The position numbers and the translations under genes were made by a program. This document shows positions 26,041-34,737 of a stretch of DNA of 64,000 nucleotides, one piece after another. The stretch's first letter is position 1. Each line of letters starts with the position of its first letter. The stretch spans positions 135,310-199,309 of the forward strand of contig UQMB01000003.1 of assembly GCA_900541925.1 (NCBI GenBank), written 5' to 3'. The stretch comes from an uncultured Bacteroidales bacterium (GTDB taxonomy: Bacteria; Bacteroidota; Bacteroidia; Bacteroidales; UBA932). The notes under the pieces were generated by a model. The model searched no databases. It was not told the DNA's origin and was given only the letters and a program-made list of their open reading frames with translations.

Positions 26041-29000
26041 GTGAACACGCATCGCAACATATTGATACTCTGTCTCCTGGTCCTGTGCGAAAGCCTTTTC
26101 GCGCAGGTCAGGGCAGACAGGCTGAACATCTTCACCACGGACAGTTCGCTGCGGGTCGAACTGGTGGCATCTTCCGACCGGGCATACACGTCCCGTCTGA
26201 CGGCGAGCATAACCTCCTGCGTTGACGGGTCCCTGCTCTGGAAGGGTGAACTGGGCAAGCTGAGTCTGAACCGCTCTGCCGAGGGGCAGGTCTGCTCCTA
26301 TGAGGTAGACGGTCTCTCTCCTGAACTCTGGAGCCCGTCATCTCCGGTGCTCTATCAGATAGAGATTTCAGGACGCGGATTCAGCTGCGGCAAGCGCATA
26401 GGTTTCCGCCGCTTCGAGATGAAGGGCGGCAATTTCTACCTCAACGGCAAGCCCCTCTTCCTCAGGGGCAACGCCATCAATCCTCCCGGCCGCGGCATTC
26501 CCGAGGCCCTGGAGACGAGCAAGGAATTTGCCAGGGAATATGTGCGCTTCCTGAAGAGTCAGAATATCAATATTATACGTATCCCGACCAACCAGAACTG
26601 GCTGGACGTCTGCGATGAAGAGGGAATGATGGTATTCGGCGGGCGCTACGGCAGGCCTCGCATCTGCGAGAACGAGTCAAAGCCTTCCACCGACATAGCC
26701 GCTTCTGTTGAGTACTACATCAGAGACGAATTCACCCCGCTCAGCTTCCACCCGTCCGTAGTTATCTATGTGATGTCCAACGAGATGCCATACGACGGAG
26801 TCAAAGGCGAGCGCTGGCACGACTTCCTTCAGTCCTGCTACGGGCAGCTCGTGAAGTGGGACAGTACCCGTGCCTATATCGGCAACGCCGGTTACGGTAT
26901 GGGGCGTGAAGCAGATGTCTACGATGTGCACCGATACTGGGGCTGGTACTACAACTCCTTCCTGACATTCCTCAATCTCAGGGACGCTGAGGCTTGGCAG
27001 AATCCTTCCGGCGAGCAGGCGATTACGTTCACGGAGTGTGTGGGCAACTACACCGGCATTGACGGTGCCTACAACCTCTGCTCACGCACCAAGCAGCCCG
27101 GTTCACAGAAATGCTGGACAGGGCACGCCCCTGCCGCGGATCAGTCTCGTGATGCTCTTGAATATCAGGCGTTTGTCTTGAAAAACGTGACCGAGATGTT
27201 CCGCCGTTTCCGGCCTTCCAACCACCGGATTTCGGGCGTGATGCCGTTCACGATAATGTTCCACAACTGGGACGGAATCTCCAGTTTCTCGGAGATGAAG
27301 CCCAAGCCGGCGGCCTATCAGTACGGCGTGAGCTACCAGCCGGTGCTGCTCAGCTGGGAGAACTGGAACTACAACGCCTATGCCGGCAACTCCGTCTCAA
27401 CAGTGCTCCATGTCGTCAACGACGATGACCTCTTCCGCGACCTTAGAGGTGCAGAAGTCAAATGGAGACTGCTCTCCGCTGACGGCAAGGCGGTCTGCTC
27501 CGGCGGGCTCTCACTTCCGGACATCCCTTACTATGGGACATACTCCACAAAGCTGTCCGTCCAGCTCCCGCGGGACCTTGCGACAGGCAACTACACTCTT
27601 GAGGGTCAGATACTTGATGGCGGGGTTGCCGTCTCCTCCAACACGACTCGCATCTTCGTTGCCGACTCTCGGTGGAAGAGCGACTGCGCTGAAGAGATAG
27701 CCTCGCTCTCGAAGCGGACCGCTACGCTCTCTTCTTCGACCGGGATTTCCTCCCTCGACACAGGGACTCCGCTCATCGTAGCGGAAGACTCATGGAGCAA
27801 GGATTTCAGTGGAGATGACCTGCGCGACTTCGTGAAGCGCGGCGGCAAGGTGTTGGTGATGAAGCAGGAGGGCGAATTCGACACCTCCTGGTTGCCGACC
27901 CGGGTGGAGATGCTCGGCGACAGCAACAATTCTCCGCAGTACCTCTCCCCGAGCTACACCTACTGCGACGGCATGAACATCAATCTGGAACGGGCTGACC
28001 ACAAGGTCTTCAAGGGGCTCGACCGCTACAATTTCCGCCTCTGGTCGGACTATACCGGATTTGACGAGAGTCAGGCGGGATTCCCGCGCATCTATCCTGT
28101 CAGCAGGGGATTCTCTCTGCGCAAGGCGGATATCGGCAAGGTCGCGGTACTGGCCAACTACAGCCGGAATCTCTCCGGCACGGCGCTCTGCGAACTCTTC
28201 GAGGGCGAAGGCTCCGTGCTGCTCTCCGGCTTCGACCTCTCATCGCGTCTGGGCCTCGACCCGATAGCCGACAGGTTCTATGCCAATATCCTCTCATACC
28301 TCTGCTCGGATGAGACCGATGAGGCATATCGCGAAATCTCCGACGAGATAATCTGGGGCGACTACGCCTCCGAGCGCGGTGTCGCTACCGGTGCCAACAA
28401 CGGATTGCTGCTCAATACTTTCCCTATTGTCCCCGCAGATCAGCAGAAGCGCTGGCCGCTCAAGGTCGACAATAGAGGTTACCAATATGTGGGCTCCTAC
28501 GGCGGCTGGAACTCCCGTCCGGGAATCCAGTATGTGCCTAAGGGGCGCCGTCCGTTCGCTCCTTACGACTATACCCCCGGTGGCAGCGACACGCTCGCTC
28601 CTGAGGACGAGGGTCGCGGCGAGGGCCATGTCGCCATCAAACTGCCAGCTGACCGCCGGTATATGTACACGACTCTCTGGAATCCTTACTCCGAGAACGC
28701 CAGCCTTACCATCTCCATCAACGGGGAGGGAGTGTCGGAGGTGAACATTCCGTCCGGCGAGACCATCACAGTCGAGTCTTCGCTCCCGCACCCTGTCGGG
28801 GATGCCAACAGGCTTAAACTCTCGTTCGCCGGTTCGCGCTACTGCGTGATACTCAAGTCCGAATTCAGCGCTGTCCGCAAGGTTCAGCCTGCCCCTGACC
28901 GTACCAATGTGTTCAGAGGGGCGGAGGTCTATTCCTCCGGCAGCCGCAAGGGGTTCCCGGGCAGCCTTGCCGTGGACGGAAGATATACCCGCGACTCGCG

Positions 29001-31716
29001 CTGGATCTCCTCCGAGGACTATCCGCACCTGCTGGAAGTCTCCCTCAAAAACTACTGCGAGGTCGATTCCGTCGTGATTGTCACCGGTATCCCGGAAGCG
29101 GAGAAAGAGCCGCACGAGAGGCACCAGCGTGCGGGTTACTGGAATGTCAAGAATTTCATCATCCAGTACTGGGACGATGCCAACTGGACCGATCTTGACG
29201 AAACCTATACCACCGAGAACCGTCTGGACACCGTCTCGTTCCACCTTTCCAGACCGGTCACTTCCTGCCGTTTCCGCCTCAAGTCCACCGACGGCGAGGC
29301 AGTCAGAATCATTGAATTCGAAGGTTGGGGCAGGGAACTGGAGTCTATGCCGGCACCGTCTGTCAAACGCGGCCCGGAACTCGGCAAGGCTTCCCGCTCA
29401 ATCGCAGTCAAGGTTCTTCCCCGTACGGAGGGCAAGACGATGAAGTATGTGGGATATAATCAGGGCTATTATGTGCCCGGGAGCAATGTCAGCTCCTGGA
29501 TTGAGTATTCAGGGGTCAATTCAGTCCGCCTCTGGACGGAATCCGACACCTATCTCAAGAACGACTGGATCGACATGGAATCCAGCCCGGCGGGCGAAGA
29601 AGAGTTCTCCCGTCTCAAGGCGGCCCTCTCCTCCAATCCGGAAGGGAGCGGTTTTATCAACTGGGGAGCCATAGCAGCCCAGGCCGACAAGGTGGTCTAT
29701 TCCACCAACTCGATGTCGCTCAACTACGCTCTTGACGAACTCCACGCGATGGGGGTGGATGTCCTCCTGCAATGCGGATTCGGGAAGAGCCGCTACAATA
29801 CTTCCTGGACCAACAAGTGGCAGCTCTGGCAGAAGTACTACGCTCTCGCGTTCTACGCCGCGAGGCGTGCGGACGTGGAGATGTATGCGATGAAGAACGA
29901 GCCCAACCACAAGAACGCCGGTCCAATGTCTCTGTCGCTCTACATCGAGCTTATGAAAGTCTGCTCCGATGCCGTGCACACTGCCATCAAGGATGTCAAC
30001 CGGATTTACGGCAAATCGCTGGAGGCCAAATTTATAGGCCCTGTAACCGCCGGTACCAACACCGACTGGTGGGCTGCGGTTGCGGCAACTCCAGGCTATG
30101 TAGACCTCTTCTCCACCCATTCCTACAACATCCCTGCGTCCGGCTACATCGGCCGCACATCGATGATTTCGTCCATCCTGCGCGACAACAGCCCTCAAGG
30201 CCGTGCTCTGCCGATCATCTACACAGAAATCGGGCGCTGGATGAATGCCTATCTGATTGACAAGGATGAGACCATGGATTCGCCGTCGCTATTCTCCGAA
30301 TGGGCGGGAATCTACACCCGGAATATGCTTGAGGGCGCGTACGGGATGTGGGCGTTCAAGTTTGCCAACACGGCAAGTTCCACCTATCCGCGCGGAATCA
30401 AGTCCGGACATCATTATATATGGAAGGGCACGCGTTTCGCCGAGGATGCCCTGGACAACATCGCCCTCGGCTGCAGCGTCAGCGCTTCGGCTTCCGACTC
30501 CGGTCACCCCTCTTTCAATGTGGTGGACGGCGACAAGTCTGACTCTTCGTCCTGGATTTGCAGCGCTGACGGAGTCAAGACCCTCACCCTCTCGCTCGGA
30601 GAGGAACGCAGGATCGGAGGGCTCTCCATCTACACCGGCTCGGAGGGCGGAGTGTTCACAGCCCCGGACAGGGCCCGCAATTTCAGTCTCGAAGCTTTCC
30701 GTTCCGGCAGCTGGGAGAAAGTCCCTGCGGTCGAGGAGGCGGACAACAAATACGCCCACGTCTGGTACCTCTTCGATGAGCCGCTGTCCGCTTCGCAGCT
30801 CAGGCTCACATTCAGCGACGAGGGAAAATGTATCGTCCGCGAGGTCAAAGTCTACGGCGAGGTCGATCCGTCGCTTGTCGAGCGGAACTGCTACGATGTC
30901 GCCGGCACGCAGCGCACCGCCCAGGTGGTGAGACTCTTCGCCAAGGGATTCAAGGACGAGCGTCCTCTGCTCGCACTTGAGCAGGATTCTTGGAATCCTG
31001 CTGTGGATGTGTGCGCGTCGGTCGATTCGCTCGCCGGCAAGGCATATCTCTGGCTTGTCAACCGCGACGGCGGAGATGTCAGCCTCAGTATAGATCTCTC
31101 CTCCCTCGGCTGCGAGGGCAGAAGCCAGTTGATCCGCGAGGAGGTGAGCGCCGTCGCATACGGTGATGCCGAGCTTCTCCGCACCGACAGGCATTCCGTC
31201 CTGCACCTTGGCCTGCGCCCGCAGTCGGTGTCTTTGGTCACAGTGCCTCTCGGAAGGGTTGCTGTAAAGAAGACCAGGGCGGACCATGTGTCCGCCATTG
31301 AGGCCCCGGACGCTTATTCGTCCGGAAAGGCTAGTGCCGCCATTGTGCATTTCAAGAAATTCGACTCTGAGGCCGCAGGCTGCCTGCTTGGCTTCAACGC
31401 ACGGACCGATGGCGGCCAGGAGGCACGATACCACGTCTATGTCCGGCCGGGCGGCAAGTACTCCGGCGGAGAGATTGAAGGTCTGGATGTCCGGCACCAC
31501 AGGGTCACGGGCACGTCGTGGAAAGTAGCTGGCGAAGTGCTTCTCGGAGCCGACATTGAGGCCAAGTGGCTTGATGTGAGCGCGCAGCTGCGGGGAATGC
31601 CTGCCTCTCCGGAGGGAGTGAACTTCCTGATAATAAGGGAACTCAGAGACCCGAGCGATGGGCTTGAGACTGCCGTCCGGCTCGACGGCGCTCCGCAGCT
31701 CTACCAATTGAGATAA
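26041..31716 (+). CDS. giant multidomain glycoside hydrolase: two GH-A barrels plus two discoidin-like domains
   Basis: An 1,891-residue secreted enzyme starting at GTG 26041, with signal peptide to FAQ. Residues about 100-460 are a GH2-type barrel (NGKPLFLRGNAINPPGRG; VIYVMSNEMP, acid/base Glu248; ITFTECVGN, nucleophile Glu332), followed by immunoglobulin-like and other beta regions. A discoidin (F5/8 type C) domain lies at about 955-1105. A second barrel (about 1115-1455) starts MKYVGYNQGYYVPGSNVSSW and has MKNEPNHKN (Glu1287) and IIYTEIGRWMN (Glu1396), resembling GH86 agarase/porphyranase proteins. A second discoidin domain is at about 1473-1606, then a beta-rich C-terminal tail. Both catalytic pairs look intact. 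Family labels are tentative. It sits 21 bases after susD. Confidence 0.75.
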   Translation: MNTHRNILILCLLVLCESLFAQVRADRLNIFTTDSSLRVELVASSDRAYTSRLTASITSCVDGSLLWKGELGKLSLNRSAEGQVCSYEVDGLSPELWSPSSPVLYQIEISGRGFSCGKRIGFRRFEMKGGNFYLNGKPLFLRGNAINPPGRGIPEALETSKEFAREYVRFLKSQNINIIRIPTNQNWLDVCDEEGMMVFGGRYGRPRICENESKPSTDIAASVEYYIRDEFTPLSFHPSVVIYVMSNEMPYDGVKGERWHDFLQSCYGQLVKWDSTRAYIGNAGYGMGREADVYDVHRYWGWYYNSFLTFLNLRDAEAWQNPSGEQAITFTECVGNYTGIDGAYNLCSRTKQPGSQKCWTGHAPAADQSRDALEYQAFVLKNVTEMFRRFRPSNHRISGVMPFTIMFHNWDGISSFSEMKPKPAAYQYGVSYQPVLLSWENWNYNAYAGNSVSTVLHVVNDDDLFRDLRGAEVKWRLLSADGKAVCSGGLSLPDIPYYGTYSTKLSVQLPRDLATGNYTLEGQILDGGVAVSSNTTRIFVADSRWKSDCAEEIASLSKRTATLSSSTGISSLDTGTPLIVAEDSWSKDFSGDDLRDFVKRGGKVLVMKQEGEFDTSWLPTRVEMLGDSNNSPQYLSPSYTYCDGMNINLERADHKVFKGLDRYNFRLWSDYTGFDESQAGFPRIYPVSRGFSLRKADIGKVAVLANYSRNLSGTALCELFEGEGSVLLSGFDLSSRLGLDPIADRFYANILSYLCSDETDEAYREISDEIIWGDYASERGVATGANNGLLLNTFPIVPADQQKRWPLKVDNRGYQYVGSYGGWNSRPGIQYVPKGRRPFAPYDYTPGGSDTLAPEDEGRGEGHVAIKLPADRRYMYTTLWNPYSENASLTISINGEGVSEVNIPSGETITVESSLPHPVGDANRLKLSFAGSRYCVILKSEFSAVRKVQPAPDRTNVFRGAEVYSSGSRKGFPGSLAVDGRYTRDSRWISSEDYPHLLEVSLKNYCEVDSVVIVTGIPEAEKEPHERHQRAGYWNVKNFIIQYWDDANWTDLDETYTTENRLDTVSFHLSRPVTSCRFRLKSTDGEAVRIIEFEGWGRELESMPAPSVKRGPELGKASRSIAVKVLPRTEGKTMKYVGYNQGYYVPGSNVSSWIEYSGVNSVRLWTESDTYLKNDWIDMESSPAGEEEFSRLKAALSSNPEGSGFINWGAIAAQADKVVYSTNSMSLNYALDELHAMGVDVLLQCGFGKSRYNTSWTNKWQLWQKYYALAFYAARRADVEMYAMKNEPNHKNAGPMSLSLYIELMKVCSDAVHTAIKDVNRIYGKSLEAKFIGPVTAGTNTDWWAAVAATPGYVDLFSTHSYNIPASGYIGRTSMISSILRDNSPQGRALPIIYTEIGRWMNAYLIDKDETMDSPSLFSEWAGIYTRNMLEGAYGMWAFKFANTASSTYPRGIKSGHHYIWKGTRFAEDALDNIALGCSVSASASDSGHPSFNVVDGDKSDSSSWICSADGVKTLTLSLGEERRIGGLSIYTGSEGGVFTAPDRARNFSLEAFRSGSWEKVPAVEEADNKYAHVWYLFDEPLSASQLRLTFSDEGKCIVREVKVYGEVDPSLVERNCYDVAGTQRTAQVVRLFAKGFKDERPLLALEQDSWNPAVDVCASVDSLAGKAYLWLVNRDGGDVSLSIDLSSLGCEGRSQLIREEVSAVAYGDAELLRTDRHSVLHLGLRPQSVSLVTVPLGRVAVKKTRADHVSAIEAPDAYSSGKASAAIVHFKKFDSEAAGCLLGFNARTDGGQEARYHVYVRPGGKYSGGEIEGLDVRHHRVTGTSWKVAGEVLLGADIEAKWLDVSAQLRGMPASPEGVNFLIIRELRDPSDGLETAVRLDGAPQLYQLR

Positions 31717-31743
31717 TTAACCAACAAATAACACACAACTGAG

Positions 31744-33015
31744 ATGAAAAAAATCGCTATCATTCTATCCGTCGCTCTGACCGCTCTTGCCTGCCTTTGC
31801 GCATGCAGTGAGAAGGTACAGACTTCCACTCAGCAGCAGGAACTTACCCCTGCTACTCTGGCAGTCAGTCCATCGGAGATTTCGATTGAGAAGCTGGAAG
31901 GCAGTACAGGTACTGCCGATATCACTTCCGACAGTGAAGTGCTCTCCGCCAGCGTTGACTTCCCGTACCGGAGCTGGCTCGGTGCGACTGTTGAGGGTAC
32001 AGTGCTGAAAGTAAAAGCATTGACCGCCAACACGGCGGCCGCCGTCCGGGTGGGCGAGATCATTGTCTATGCCGGCGAAGGCATCAACACCGTCTCCACC
32101 CGCGTCAAGGTCACCCAGGCGCTTGAGGATGCGGTCGAGCCTACCCTGTCCTGTGACAGGTCCGAGGTTACCATCGCGAGTGCCCTCAACAGCTTCGCGA
32201 TAGTCAATGTGACGACCAATATGGATGAGTTCACTGCGAGCGTAGCCGATGACGGCAAAGACTGGCTGCTTGCTTCCATCGAGGGTACGGCGCTGACTCT
32301 CAAGGCCTCTTCAGCCAACGAGGCTTCCTCGGAGCGCAGTACCACGGTTGAACTCAAGGCCGGAATGAACGGCAGGTTCGCCACATTGGTCATCAGCGTC
32401 AAGCAGAGTGCCAAGAGCCTTGCCATAGGCGATATCGTCAATGGCGGAGTACTCTTCTGGATCTCTGAGGACGGCAAGACCGGCAAGGTCCTCGCGGGAC
32501 CTCGCGGCGAAGGCAAGGCATATTGCACCGACAAGACTACCGCTACCGGCGATGGCGGCACGCAGGCCGCTACTGATCGTGAGAACGGCAGGGTTAACGT
32601 CGCTGTGTTGAAGTCTGTCGACGCCTCTCTGGACAAGTTCCCTGCTGCGCAGTATTGTGAGACCATGGCTCCTGCCGGAGAATGGTATCTCCCTGCGATC
32701 GAGGAGCTCACCGCTATATTCAAGGCCTACAACGGAACCACGATCGATGGTGCCACTGTAGACAACCCGGGGAAGATTTCAGCCGAGGAGAAGGCCGCCA
32801 GAGCCCTCTTCGACGCGGCTGTCCTCTCTCTGCCGGGCGGAGTTGTCCTCAATGCCAAGGATGAGTCCACTGCAGGTGACAGCGCATTCTCCAGCACGGA
32901 GGCGAGCCTTGACAAGGCCTATTATGTCCGCTTCGGCAAGGCACTCTGCGACAAGGCGGTCAAGAACGGCACCGCCCGCACCACACGTTGCATCAGAACC
33001 GTAAATCTCAACTAA
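31744..33015 (+). CDS. surface lipoprotein: two BACON-like domains plus DUF1566-like C-terminus
   Basis: A 423-residue lipoprotein (lipobox LCAC, Cys21). Two repeated immunoglobulin-like segments of about 90 residues (PATLAVSPSEISIEKLEGSTG onward, and TLSCDRSEVTIASALNS onward) look like BACON-type domains, which are often glycan- or mucin-associated spacers in this phylum. The C-terminal 190 residues (GDIVNGGVLFWISEDGKT to RCIRTVNLN, including GEWYLPAIEEL and DSAFSSTEAS) match the DUF1566/Lcl fold. The same module ends the protein encoded at 33193-34653. No enzyme motif. It probably acts as a surface glycan-binding protein in the SusE/F position of PUL1. Confidence 0.75.
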   Translation: MKKIAIILSVALTALACLCACSEKVQTSTQQQELTPATLAVSPSEISIEKLEGSTGTADITSDSEVLSASVDFPYRSWLGATVEGTVLKVKALTANTAAAVRVGEIIVYAGEGINTVSTRVKVTQALEDAVEPTLSCDRSEVTIASALNSFAIVNVTTNMDEFTASVADDGKDWLLASIEGTALTLKASSANEASSERSTTVELKAGMNGRFATLVISVKQSAKSLAIGDIVNGGVLFWISEDGKTGKVLAGPRGEGKAYCTDKTTATGDGGTQAATDRENGRVNVAVLKSVDASLDKFPAAQYCETMAPAGEWYLPAIEELTAIFKAYNGTTIDGATVDNPGKISAEEKAARALFDAAVLSLPGGVVLNAKDESTAGDSAFSSTEASLDKAYYVRFGKALCDKAVKNGTARTTRCIRTVNLN

Positions 33016-33017
33016 TT

Positions 33018-33179
33018 ATGAACAAGACATACAAAACTCTGGGGGGAGAGTATCAGACCCCCGACTGCGAAGTGGTACGCCTCATCTGCAACGGGGCCGT
33101 CATTATGGCAAGCGGGGGCAGCCTCTCAGGCTCTATTGATGACTGGCTCGATGACGGGCAGGACACTCTTCCATTCTAA
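33018..33179 (+). CDS. 53-residue conserved-looking peptide between paralogous lipoproteins
   Basis: The ATG at 33018 lies 2 bases after the stop of the preceding lipoprotein gene, and 13 bases separate its stop from the next ATG. The product has an N-terminal YQTPDCEVVRLICNGAVIMA segment, then a glycine/serine-rich SGGSLSGS hinge and an acidic tail DDWLDDGQDT. There is no signal peptide or membrane helix. I recall similar short peptides (xYxxPxxExxxLxxEGxxxxSG) beside fimbrillin-like lipoproteins in other Bacteroidetes, but they have no assigned function. Tight packing inside an operon supports it being a real gene. Confidence 0.65.
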   Translation: MNKTYKTLGGEYQTPDCEVVRLICNGAVIMASGGSLSGSIDDWLDDGQDTLPF

Positions 33180-33192
33180 TTGCTGTTGCCGT

Positions 33193-34653
33193 ATGAAGAA
33201 TACACTCCTTACTTCCGGAATAGCGCTTGCAGCGGCGCTTTCCCTTGTGGGCTGTTCCAAAGAGCCGGGCGCGGTGGCCGTTCCCGACGGTGCTCCGTTC
33301 GAGGTCTCAACCTTGATCACCAAGACCGCCAATGACGGTATCCACACCACCTGGGCCGCAGATGATGCCATCAGCCTATACCACGCCGTCTCCGGGAGCG
33401 CAGACTATAAGTCCGACGGCGAGTTCAAGGTGGACGCTGCCCTGTCGGGCAAGTTCAGCGGAACTCTCAGCGAAAGCCTTGCTCCTGCCGGAACATACGA
33501 CTGGTATGCTCTCTATCCATACACCGCCGATGCACTGACCCCTGCATCCTCCGCAGCTGGCGGCATCACGGTGGGCGGGCTCACCCAGACCCAGACCGGC
33601 AACGGCTCAAGCGCTCATCTGAGCGGTGAAGCCTGCCCGCTCTACGGTATCGCCAAGGCAGTCGGCGCTTCCGCGACCCCGTCGCTTGAGATGAAGAATC
33701 TCTCTTCAGTGATCCGCGTGAACGTGACCAACAACGGCACCAGCCCTCTGACGGTCAAGAGTGTCTCATTCACCTCTTCCGAGGACATTGTGGGGACATA
33801 TTATGTTGACTATACCGGCGGCGTACCTGCCTATGTCAAGACCTCCGATTCAGAGGTCAGCAACACCGCAATGCTCAGAGTGAAGAATGGCGAGGAAATC
33901 GCTGTCGGCAAGTCCGCCCAGTTCTATATCGCCATCAAGCCTCATACCGCTCCTGCGGGCACAGTCCTTAAGCTCAGAGTCAACGGCACGGAGAACAGCT
34001 ACACCCTCACTTCCGCAAGGACTTTTGCGGCAGGCAAGATGGCCTCCGCCTCCATCAGCGTCAAGGGCTACGCCCTTCTCGACATCGTGGAGAACGGAGT
34101 GCTCTTCTGGATCTCCGAGGACGGCAAGACCGACAAGGTCATGGCAGGACCGAGAGCGGAGGGCAAGGCATACAGCACGGAACAGACAGTGACAGGCGCC
34201 ACTAATGCTCAGGACGGCAAAGCCAATGTCGCGATCTTCAAGACCTTGGATCCGAGCCTCGACAAGTATCCGGCAGCGAAGTTCTGCGATGAACTCTCTT
34301 CCACTGTGGCGGGGGAATGGTATCTTCCTGCAAGCGAAGAGCTCAAATCCATCTTCAAGATCTACAATGGCACGCCAACGGTGGACGGTGCGACCAATGC
34401 TGTTCCGGATGGTATTTCGGATGTTGAAAAAGCCGCAAGGGCGGCTTTCGATATCGCTGTCATGTCTCTGGACGGAGGGGTGAAACTCAACACCGCAGCC
34501 GGATCGGCCAACGGTGACAGCGCATTCTCCAGCACGGAGAAAAGTGCCAAAGAAGCCATCTATGTCCGATTCGGGAAGCGTGCCGCTGCGTCGGCCACCA
34601 AGACCGGCACCGCCCGCCCGGCCCGCTGCATAAAGGTGGTAAACCTCAAATAA
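33193..34653 (+). CDS. fimbrillin-like lipoprotein with DUF1566-like C-terminus
   Basis: A 486-residue lipoprotein (lipobox SLVGC, Cys21). The ATG at 33193 directly precedes the signal and is preferred to the upstream in-frame start inside the peptide gene. Residues about 30-300 resemble the fimbrillin/Mfa2-like fold (TTWAADDAISLYHAV, YDWYALYPYTA, LEMKNLSSVIRVNVTNNG, FYIAIKPHTAPAGTVLKLRV). Residues about 300-486 repeat the DUF1566-like module of the 31744 gene (GVLFWISEDGKTDKVMAGPR, GEWYLPASEEL, DSAFSSTEKS, RCIKVVNLK). It could be a minor pilus-type tip adhesin or a glycan-binding surface protein. Last gene before the terminator at 34679. Confidence 0.72.
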   Translation: MKNTLLTSGIALAAALSLVGCSKEPGAVAVPDGAPFEVSTLITKTANDGIHTTWAADDAISLYHAVSGSADYKSDGEFKVDAALSGKFSGTLSESLAPAGTYDWYALYPYTADALTPASSAAGGITVGGLTQTQTGNGSSAHLSGEACPLYGIAKAVGASATPSLEMKNLSSVIRVNVTNNGTSPLTVKSVSFTSSEDIVGTYYVDYTGGVPAYVKTSDSEVSNTAMLRVKNGEEIAVGKSAQFYIAIKPHTAPAGTVLKLRVNGTENSYTLTSARTFAAGKMASASISVKGYALLDIVENGVLFWISEDGKTDKVMAGPRAEGKAYSTEQTVTGATNAQDGKANVAIFKTLDPSLDKYPAAKFCDELSSTVAGEWYLPASEELKSIFKIYNGTPTVDGATNAVPDGISDVEKAARAAFDIAVMSLDGGVKLNTAAGSANGDSAFSSTEKSAKEAIYVRFGKRAAASATKTGTARPARCIKVVNLK

Positions 34654-34678
34654 GTAGTTGTTCCATTTCCATTCCACG

Positions 34679-34720
34679 ATTCAGCCAATTCGGCGGGCTG
34701 CCGGAATTGGCTGAATTTTT
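34679..34720 (+). terminator. intrinsic terminator of the PUL1 operon
   Basis: A 13-bp perfect stem, ATTCAGCCAATTC (34679-34691) with GAATTGGCTGAAT (34704-34716), with a further short GGC/GCC pairing in the loop, followed by TTTT. It separates the structural operon from the sensor gene. Confidence 0.88.
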
Positions 34721-34737
34721 AGTAAATTTACACCCAT

